Of a stretch of DNA of 64,000 bases, positions 58,401 through 64,000 are shown one piece after another. The DNA lies in NCBI GenBank assembly GCA_029706075.1, contig JAINUG010000136.1, positions 464,501-528,500 of the forward strand, written 5' to 3'. The position numbers and the translations under genes are program-made. The notes under the pieces were generated by a model, which did not search any database, had not been told where the DNA came from, and saw nothing but the letters and a program-made list of their open reading frames with translations. This DNA comes from Aldrovandia affinis. Taxonomy: Eukaryota > Chordata > Actinopteri > Notacanthiformes > Halosauridae. Every line of letters starts with the position of its first letter. Position 1 is the first letter of the stretch.

Positions 58401-60712
58401 GCGTTATCACTGTCTCTCGCTGATCAGTGAGCGCAGGTTTGCCTGCGTAAGTAACTCTGTGCTCTGAGCCCGTGCTGACGGAGCCTTTAGTGTATCAGTC
58501 ACAGTGGTCAGGCAGCCGTAGTTCAACACCTTTTTAGAGCCTGACAGCTCTCTGTTGAGCTTGAGACACACAGTCTGAAATATGTACGGTGTGAATACTG
58601 TAACGTTCTGATGTGTCATTTCCTGGTGCATTCGTCCGTTTCCCTGGAAACTGGATAATATCATATTCTTTATTTTCTTCTTATACCACGACTTGGTTAA
58701 ATACTCTATTCTGACCGGTTGAGAGGGTGTTGTTTATTTTCCCTAAACTGCACGGAGAAACATAATAACACGGGACTAGGAAGAAGTTCCAGCGAAAGTG
58801 GCCTCATCACGGTTTCAAATCAATGCACAATCAACACAATGAAGTCTGTTCAACATTGTATTTCAATTGAACATTCGATTACAACAGTCTTGTTTCATTG
58901 AATTTGAGCGTTTACTTGTTTTTGTCGCAAGTAGCCGTGGTACAGCGGGTATAAAAAGTATTCACACCCTCTGACTTCCTCAACATTTTATTTTGTTACA
59001 ACAAGGAATCAAAATTCTCTGCTTCAGGGACTGGAAACTGGGTGGATACAGCAAGATAGAGACAAATCTTGGAGGAAAATCTGCTGCAGTCTGCAAGAGA
59101 CCTGGGACTTGGGAGATTTATATTCCAGCAGGACAATAACCCATAGCATACAGGAAAAGCCACATTGGAGTGGTTTAAAAACTAAAATAATCTATGTCCT
59201 GGAGTGGCCCAGTCAAAGTCCAGACCTCAATCCCTTTGAGAATCAGTGGAAAGATTTGAAAACTGCTGTTCACCATTTTTTTTTGAAGAATGGGTGAAAA
59301 TTGCAGTGTCCAGATGTGCAAAGTTGATAGAGACTTACCCAAATAAACTCACAGCTATGATTGCAAATGAAGGTGCTTCTACCAGGTATTAAATCAAGGG
59401 GGTGAATACTTATGGAGTCAATTATTGTCTGTTTTTAATTTATAATTAATTAGTAAAAAGCTTTAGAGTTGTTGTTTCCCTCCCCCATTTTGATTCCATG
59501 AGGTAAGAAAATATGAAAAATGCCAAAGGGGGTGAATACTTTTTATACCCAGTGTATAAGCAGAATAAACCAATGAATTGTGCAATTGTATGAAAATATA
59601 TATATTTTTCCATCTATACAGATAGACTAAGTAAAAACTTATTTTAGACCGCGTGGGATGCAATTATAACAAATCAGTCACAATTTCACCCAATATGTTT
59701 CTGCACAGGAAGTCAAGAAAAATGCAAAAGTCAGTACCAGGTTTTTGAGCTGGTTGGTCATCTCCTCTTCTCCTTTGCTTCTGTCCATCTTCCCCTTCTT
59801 CCGGGTCTCCTGTAGGTTAGGCTTCTTGCCCGTGGGCTTGCTGGCTTTCTTCTGGGATAACGAGTTGGAGACAGGCGTCAATACATTTAAAACAGCCAAA
59901 CTTAACTATATACAGCATTTTAAAAATAGGAAAAACAGACTGAAACACCACTATCCAAACAAAAAGTGCCACCACTATCCAAAATTGACCAAAAGAATCA
60001 GTGACAAAAAAAGTTAAAAAAAAATAAAAAAAACAATAATAAAAAAATAAAAAAAATGTGCAAAAATTAAGATTCATACCTTAAAACTGCCTACACCTTT
60101 GATTTGTCTCAAGTAAAGCGCCTGCCTGACTCCCTGCCTGCCTGTAGCTCCACTACCAACCGTTACTCTTACACCACGGAGCTGGGGATGCACACAGACG
60201 CTCAGGGACCCGTTCTCCTCACACAAACATTAAATGTTAAACATTAAACCTCTTAGACATGAAACCCAGAGTGCAAAGGTCCACGCACTCAATGGCAGGA
60301 ACACAAGGAGCTGTTACTGATACTCAGCCGGTGCCTGCTTGCTGTATCCTGTCGCCAATGAGCCTGCATGAGGCAGGCTGTTCCACCTGACAAAAATGAT
60401 GTGTTGTTTCTTTCCCCTTTACTGGTAGATCATCAATAAAGCTAAGCTGGGATTCAACTTGCCCCTCCGGCATTGGGACCGGAGCCTTTAAATCCTTTTC
60501 TACATGAATCGCAAAGCAGAGGTAAAATATTAAAGATTAAAAAAGTGGTTTTTTTCCCCCCCACTAAGATAATGAGCAACCAAAATATTTTCATGTCACT
60601 GTACCTCTGACCAGGTGAACTGCCTTACCTTTGAGGTGGGGTCTGGAGACCTGGGCGAGCGGGCGGAGCCCCTCAGCACCCTTGACCCTGGGGGGTCAGA
60701 TGCGGGATCCAT
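41181..60712 (-). CDS. hdac6: Histone deacetylase 6, complete coding region (27 coding exons)
   Basis: Cytoplasmic class IIb deacetylase acting on tubulin, cortactin and other proteins and linking ubiquitinated aggregates to dynein. Coding exons, in transcript order: 60629-60712, 59738-59851, 57416-57501, 55921-56005, 55690-55730, 55421-55517, 55086-55183, 54476-54580, 53807-53875, 53080-53206, 51530-51595, 51290-51349, 50814-50903, 49727-49833, 49251-49318, 48739-48880, 46766-46894, 46038-46206, 44734-44936, 44199-44391, 43835-43984, 43404-43578, 42716-43134, 42496-42630, 42078-42224, 41727-41855, 41181-41243. All junctions keep frame: 3351 nt, 1116 residues, against 1215 in human. Order: basic N-terminus, deacetylase domain 1 (about 75-410), deacetylase domain 2 (465-800), Ser/Pro-rich linker, ZnF-UBP (1010-1100). 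The start is [12 protein letters not shown]. The human tetradecapeptide repeat block is not seen. Confidence 0.95.
41258..41700. repeat. GA-rich low-complexity tract in the last hdac6 intron
   Basis: About 440 bp of (GA)n with GGGA interruptions; in transcript sense it is the CT-rich tract leading to the final exon's acceptor. Long Leu/Ser frames here are artefacts. Confidence 0.92.
42716..43134 (-). CDS. hdac6: hdac6 Ser/Pro-rich linker exon
   Basis: Largest coding exon (419 nt), begins in phase 1 and ends in phase 0. Encodes low-complexity, probably disordered sequence with a basic cluster ([17 protein letters not shown]) and proline-rich runs. It takes the place of the SE14 repeat linker of mammalian HDAC6 but shows no tetradecapeptide repeats. 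Confidence 0.88.
43404..48880 (-). CDS. hdac6: hdac6 catalytic domain 2
   Basis: Spans the exons at 48739-48880 through 43404-43578, opening at [18 protein letters not shown]. Active-site elements: [52 protein letters not shown] and [11 protein letters not shown]. Leu replaces the domain-1 Lys in GDPLGG, as expected for the broad tubulin-deacetylating domain. All residues needed for catalysis are seen. Confidence 0.94.
43560..43645 (-). repeat. 43-bp tandem duplication of an hdac6 exon/intron boundary
   Basis: The sequence around the acceptor of exon 43404-43578 (GGAGGTTATAACCTGAC preceded by CTGTGCACAG) occurs twice, 43 bp apart. The proximal copy keeps the reading frame and is taken as the real exon start. 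Confidence 0.85.
44940..45612. repeat. CA-rich minisatellite in hdac6 intron 19
   Basis: About 670 bp of ACACAC with ACATGAGCACACAC and ACGAGCACACAC units. In transcript sense it is a GT tract ending almost at the acceptor of the exon at 44936. Confidence 0.95.
45613..46037. other. hdac6 intron 19, non-repetitive part
   Basis: Diverged copies of a short phrase (AGTGCCTGTG, GAGTGTCTGATCTTCAGG, GAGTGCCTGTCC) suggest an old tandem array. Nothing else seen. Confidence 0.4.
46367..46425 (-). mobile_element. SINE tail fragment (family 2/3)
   Basis: Minus-strand copy of the common tail (CTTGTAAGTCGCTCTGGATA, AGAGCGTCTGCTAAATGC) without a recognisable head. Confidence 0.75.
46558..46712 (+). mobile_element. 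tRNA-derived SINE (family 3)
   Basis: Head CTGTGGCTCAGTTGGTAGAG (box A), GTGGGTTCAATCGCC (box B), then ACATATACTGAAAATGTATG and the tail GTAAGTCGCTTTGGATAAAA. A close relative lies at 58155-58312. Confidence 0.88.
47035..47265 (+). mobile_element. tRNA-derived SINE (family 2)
   Basis: GGCAGTGTAGCATAACGGTT head, GCAGGTTCGATTCCCTGG box B, GGTACTTAGGCTGAACTG body and a diverged CTAAATGCC tail. Confidence 0.82.
47266..48738. other. hdac6 intron 17 (rest)
   Basis: Contains a short CA run near 47381-47420, a minus-strand SINE at 48090-48257 and a two-copy repeat of CCGCACAAACATAAAGCGTT at about 48578-48657. No other feature. Confidence 0.45.
48090..48257 (-). mobile_element. tRNA-derived SINE, minus strand
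   Basis: In reverse it starts GGGGCGGCAGTGGCTCAGTG (box A) and continues through TAGTGACGCGGGCTGGGAAG to CCTTGAGCAAGGCAC, the pattern of common fish tRNA-derived SINEs. Confidence 0.7.
49406..49441. repeat. (CA)n microsatellite
   Basis: Short CA run in the hdac6 intron between exons 49251-49318 and 49727-49833. Confidence 0.85.
49727..57501 (-). CDS. hdac6: hdac6 catalytic domain 1 (exons from GTGLVFSD to GGYNL)
   Basis: Spans the exons at 57416-57501 through 49727-49833. Visible active-site elements are PPGHHA (tandem His), [12 protein letters not shown] (Zn ligands Asp and His), VAAGFDS (Zn ligand Asp) and GGYNL (catalytic Tyr). The segment GDPKGEM keeps the Lys known in this family to restrict domain 1 to substrates with a free C-terminal acetyl-lysine. 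The domain therefore looks active and of normal specificity. Confidence 0.93.
50184..50400 (+). mobile_element. Diverged tRNA-derived SINE remnant
   Basis: GGGCTCCCAAGTGGCTCAAT resembles a SINE head, followed by GGGTTTAAGCCGGCCAGAGC; eroded and with no clear tail. Confidence 0.4.
50926..51046. repeat. AATC / CA low-complexity tract
   Basis: CAATCAATCAACCAACC followed by A-rich CA repeats, starting 23 bp from the acceptor side of the hdac6 exon 50814-50903. Confidence 0.8.
52050..52424 (+). mobile_element. tRNA-derived SINE (family 1 relative) with target duplication
   Basis: Head ATGGCCCAGCGGTCTAGTGC, box B GCGGATCGAAACC, body TTTGGCTGTCCGCCTCCGGG, end GTATAATTGGCTACTAAATT plus A-rich tail. 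Flanks share AAACGAAAGAAATG. It lies in the hdac6 intron between exons 51530-51595 and 53080-53206. Confidence 0.88.
52640..52890. repeat. Minisatellite, about 40-bp unit, six copies
   Basis: Units of CCCTCCCAGAGGAGGAGCAG and CCCTCTCCACTCCTCCCTCC with 3-bp length variants. The open frame across it on the minus strand ([10 protein letters not shown] type) is a repeat artefact. Confidence 0.92.
53006..53060. repeat. (GACA)n microsatellite beside an hdac6 donor
   Basis: About 13 GACA units with one GAGA interruption, about 20 bp inside the intron from the donor of exon 53080-53206. Confidence 0.92.
53208..53806. other. hdac6 intron between exons 53807-53875 and 53080-53206
   Basis: AT-rich; no mobile element or exon recognised. 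Confidence 0.5.
53962..54076 (-). mobile_element. SINE fragment (family 2), minus strand
   Basis: Reverse complement reads CAGTGTAGTGTAATGGTCAG, GAGCTTGTAGCTCAAGAGG and CCCTTGAGCAAGGTACTTAA; the tail is truncated. Confidence 0.78.
54089..54284. mobile_element. Tc1/mariner-type MITE
   Basis: Inverted ends GCCCCTGTAAAGTCTACACC and GGTGTAGACTTTAAAGGGGC, with a TA dinucleotide at both sides. 196 bp, non-coding. Confidence 0.78.
54665..54768 (+). mobile_element. Fragment of the Tc1-like element 3' end
   Basis: Matches the segment at 59416-59515 of the larger Tc1-like copy (ATTATTGTCTGCTTTTAATT, GTTTCCCCTCCCCCATTTTG) but lacks inverted ends. Confidence 0.7.
56006..57415. other. hdac6 intron with a direct repeat
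   Basis: Two near-identical copies of a segment of about 55 bp (AGGTTAACTATTTTCAACTG onward) lie at about 56942 and 57060, 120 bp apart. Otherwise AT-rich and featureless. Confidence 0.55.
57502..57524. repeat. (CA)n microsatellite at an hdac6 acceptor
   Basis: In transcript sense a GT run ending directly in the GTGTGCAG acceptor of exon 57416-57501. Confidence 0.85.
58155..58312 (+). mobile_element. tRNA-derived SINE (family 3)
   Basis: CTGTGTGGCTCAGTAGGTAG head, GTGGGTTCATTTCCC box B, GTAAGTCGCTTTGGATAAAA tail. Same family as 46558-46712. Confidence 0.88.
58943..59544 (+). mobile_element. Tc1/mariner element, internally deleted
   Basis: Inverted ends CAGCGGGTATAAAAAGTATT and AATACTTTTTATACCCAGTG, each bordered by TA. 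The inside holds a decayed C-terminal transposase piece: FQQDN-like sequence near 59127, then [20 protein letters not shown] containing the third catalytic residue region. The N-terminal half is gone; not functional. Confidence 0.88.
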
Positions 60713-60812
60713 ATTGGGACGAACCTTCCTGCACAACTACAGACCCTGCAGGGAGTTACAAAGAGAAACTAAGCATGACAACATCTCAAGTTCTATTCCA
60801 TCATTTGTTCAT

Positions 60813-61040
60813 AGCAGTGTAGTGTAGCGGTTAGGGAACTGGGGTTTTTAACTCAGAGGTTGCAGGTTTGATTCCCAGGTGGGGCACTGCCATTGTACCC
60901 TTAAGCAAGGTACTTAACCTAAATTGCTTCAGTAAAATATCCAGCTGTATAAGTTGAGTGTATGTAAAGAAAAACATAAAACTGTAAGTCACTCTGGATA
61001 AGAGCGTCTGCTAAATGCCTAAAATGTAAATGTCTAAATG
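60813..61040 (+). mobile_element. tRNA-derived SINE (family 2)
   Basis: GCAGTGTAGTGTAGCGGTTA head, GCAGGTTTGATTCCCAGG box B, AAGCAAGGTACTTAACCTAA body, GTAAGTCACTCTGGATAAGA tail. It lies about 70 bp upstream of the hdac6 start-codon exon. Confidence 0.88.
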
Positions 61041-63157
61041 TTGTCATCACGTTGTATTTAAGCATAATGTTGATGAAAGCAGTAAGAAAGCAGTGAAGCT
61101 GATGCTATAACGCAGAACACATAAAGAAAGAGGCCTTTCCTCTAGAAGTCTTTTAACAATACTGTCTTTGTTGAAGACAAACGCATCACTTCACAAGATA
61201 ACAAATGCAGTTTGTTGCCCTTTTAACAATTGAACCTGAACACGTTCACTTTCATGCTACACCACTCTGAAACATTAAAACTGCGCAGCATTAACATTAC
61301 ACCTGCCTGTATGTGTTAGTTGTGTTGGTTCGACTGCTTCAACTTGGATCCTGGTGCAGTTATTTCACTGTCAGGTTTCACATAAAGTCCCAAACAACAT
61401 TTTTTTTAAGAGGGTCGGTTCATCATACCAAGGTGTTTCACGCTAAGTGTATCCATTGTGTAGTTTATACATTTTACAAGATGTTATGAGGACAATTCAC
61501 TAAAGGCTTTTTGGCCCCACAAGTTCAGAACGGATTTCTCATTACACTGTGACCTGGGGAAGGTTAGCCAACGACGACAAAATCATCCTGGACTAAATTT
61601 GAACATGTCAAGTGCAGTGTCTACACCTGACAACACAGTTGACACTGCACGTGACATGTTCAGATTCAGCCCTCGATGATTTTGTCATCGTTGGTTTTCC
61701 CAGGTCACAGTGTAATGACAACAACTGCTGATTCATAATCACCAGGCCTGAAGATAATCTGGTCTGCGGCTCCGGTCCAGCCCAAGCACGTCTTGGCACA
61801 GCAGGAGGTGCAATGGTTAAAACATGGACTCTGGACCTGTAGGGTCGTTAATCACACAGACACCACCCTTTTATCTTCTGTCCAAAAACTAAAAAGCGAC
61901 ATCAAAAAACAAGCTAACAGAACACAATATAAAAAAATCTGGATCAAATTTGATCCATTCTCCGCAATATAAAACCACACAAGACCAATAAGACCACGCA
62001 ATATAAGAATATAACACCGGTCTGCAATGGAGTCTGCAAAAGACCATACAAAAGAATGAACAAAACTCCCCGTTCCTTAGTGAACTGGCAACTAGGCAAC
62101 AAAGAAAATCTGACTGTTTAATCTAATCAATGCACTTCAATGTTTTCCACTGTCCTCCGGTCTTCATCATGCAGTGCAATCTGACATTTCCACTCAGCAG
62201 TTTTACTGAGCAGCCGTTTGCAATCAATACCTTTTTTCAACAAGGACTCTATCCTTGTCTATCCTAACTAGAGATGTGATCCACCATGTTCAGAACGCTG
62301 TCGCAGGAGCTACTTTCTGTCATTACAAGCACAATTACACTTTATTGTGTATTTACTTTATTTATAAAAACAGGGTATGCAGACATATTCATGTTGACAG
62401 CAGGACACGTCACTGAAAATAAAAGAAAGAGAACCATCACTTCCTTGTTGAGCAGCTGAAAGGTCTTCCCTGTCTAAGAAGTACTGAAAACGTCTCATTT
62501 GCATTCTAAATATTAAATAATATTTGCCATGACTGCTTAATTGAAGCAGTCATGGCCTTTTCCGTTTCAAACTAACGATATACTGCGTTCTTATCAGGTT
62601 GTTTCATATCAAAATACATAACTGTTAGAAGACTTGGGTGTCATAATAAAACCCTATACGCATATGCCTAACATTTACAAAAGACAGACACTATCTTCAC
62701 AACATTCCGCCGATGCTTATATATTTTGCCTTTAATCGTTTATTTATTCAAAAGTAGATTAGACATTTGACAAATGAGCCATTGGCTTGACGTTACTAGC
62801 TGTCTAGCTAGCCAACGCCGACTTTTGAAATTATCGCTAGATAGTTTAGCTCGCAAGCAATCTAGCTAGCTAACTATTTAATCTCAGCAAATAATAGCAC
62901 GGACGAAAGCAATAACCGGCGATACAGAATAATAGGTACATGCCATTTTTTTGGTAACTGATTCCGCGCTCACTAGCTAGCTAGCTAGTTTAGCTAGCTA
63001 ATAATATGCTTGTATTCTGCCGGCTTCAAACAAAGTAATCGTGATCAGTTTGCAAGTCTTTCAACTCGCCGAAAATGGGACATTTCATATGTGGCTATCG
63101 CCACTGAGTAATATAACACATACTGTATATTTAAGTGATTGTGTGATATGGACTTAC
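61041..63157. other. hdac6 intron 1 (rest)
   Basis: Contains the palindrome at 61541-61716 and a CTAG-rich stretch at about 62800-63003 (runs of TAGCTAGCTAGC). No coding exon. Confidence 0.5.
61541..61716. mobile_element. Foldback element / MITE
   Basis: Ends ATTACACTGTGACCTGGG and its reverse complement, with arms that continue pairing through ACAAAATCATC and AGTGCAGTGTCTACACCTGA, so nearly the whole 176 bp folds on itself. No coding sequence; superfamily not assigned. Confidence 0.65.
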
Positions 63158-63230
63158 TTTTGGACGTTACAGCCTCCTCAGCGCTAAAATGATGAATATA
63201 TACACGCCCCTGTCCCAGCTTGGGCGCAAA
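63158..63230 (-). promoter_or_regulatory. hdac6: hdac6 non-coding first exon and core promoter
   Basis: A consensus donor (AAAA/GTAAGTCC, minus strand) ends a probable 5' UTR exon at 63158. It pairs with the acceptor at 60746 before the start-codon exon (60629-60745). The upper end of the exon is not defined. Confidence 0.55.
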
Positions 63231-63234
63231 ACGA

Positions 63235-63242
63235 TGACGTCA
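63235..63242. promoter_or_regulatory. CRE (TGACGTCA) in the hdac6 promoter
   Basis: Perfect palindromic CREB/ATF site about 80 bp upstream of the first-exon donor, in a locally GC-richer stretch. Confidence 0.5.
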
Positions 63243-64000
63243 GGTTGACAGCAGTTAGAAGGCGAGCAGGCTGGATTCCTTCAATGCGTGACTTTATCGT
63301 CCAATTTTACCATCTGAGGTCGCTGTAATAAAACAAATAACGTTACTATGAGAACCACCTCGGTTTGATGTGTACTGTACACGATGTCACGTAGTCAAAT
63401 ATTTTTTCGGAAAGGGGATGCGGGAGGGAGAGAGAGAGACTCCCAATGCCACGGTACAATGTTCACCCTGATTTAAACGTACTTTTACATCCCTAGTAAT
63501 GCATCTGCTTGTGCTAGAGTTAATTGGTTCATTTAAAATAAAAGGCTAATACCAGTGAGCGGCTGGCACAGTGTCCTACTTGGAATGAAGAGTCTGAATA
63601 GAAATGCTTGTCAATAAAAAAACAGTTTATAGCAGTAAGAAATATTTGCTTATGCCGGTTACACAAGCAGATATTGTTGTGTAATATATGTATTGATTTT
63701 ATTCTACTTGCCACATTCCTTTGCTAGACAACTAGGGCATGGTTTTCGAGGTTGATGTAAACTATTACATTGTTATAAAGTATAGCTCTTATCATTGCTC
63801 ATATGGTATAACTTGGGAACTATGAGAGTTTTTCCAGTAATGCGTACAGGCCCATATGACTGTGTACCTATTGCTGCTGCATAGTTCATGTTTTACTGTA
63901 ACCCATTGTGTTACTTACTATTGTCATTTACTATTGTATTACTATTGGACATGACCTTATTGTCTCTACACTTGCTACATTATGCGTTGGTGGCCCTGTA
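63243..64000. other. Region upstream of hdac6
   Basis: A short GA run near 63426-63440, then AT-rich sequence. No gene or repeat recognised to the end of the window. Confidence 0.45.

Overview
The window is vertebrate nuclear DNA, almost certainly from a ray-finned (teleost) fish. The evidence is intron-rich genes with GT/AG splice sites, several tRNA-derived SINE families with teleost-type tails, Tc1/mariner and hAT elements (some with visible target-site duplications), and long CA, GA and minisatellite tracts. There are no prokaryotic features, so operons, ribosome binding sites and CRISPR do not apply. Exon boundaries below were worked out by hand from splice signals and reading-frame continuity.

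Layout. (1) 184-1189: a broken hAT transposase. (2) 1873-11459, plus strand: an unrecognised single-pass membrane protein gene. It has an array of 16 micro-exons of 27-33 nt, all phase 1 to phase 1, each encoding a short repeat built around Pro-Tyr-Trp, followed by one Ig-like exon and one transmembrane exon. The array grew by duplication of blocks of about 1.2 and 3 kb that already carried a SINE. No signal-peptide exon is visible, so the 5' end probably lies outside the window. (3) 14059-26308, plus strand: pcsk1n (proSAAS), three coding exons, 336 residues, with a 9.6 kb first intron. (4) 33581-35148, minus strand: a four-pass LHFPL3/4/5-type protein in two visible coding exons; the short last exon was not found. 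(5) 41181-60712, minus strand: a complete hdac6 (27 coding exons, 1116 residues, two deacetylase domains and a C-terminal ubiquitin-binding zinc finger), with a non-coding first exon and a CRE-containing promoter near 63160-63242.

From general knowledge, human PCSK1N and HDAC6 are close, convergent neighbours on Xp11.23; the same convergent pair is seen here with an LHFPL gene between them. proSAAS and LHFPL proteins act mainly in neural or sensory cells, while hdac6 is broadly expressed. I see no shared pathway; the arrangement looks like inherited synteny.

The strongest candidate for something undescribed is the PYW micro-exon gene. Every micro-exon can be skipped without changing frame, so splicing or copy-number change could give extracellular stalks of different length and composition.
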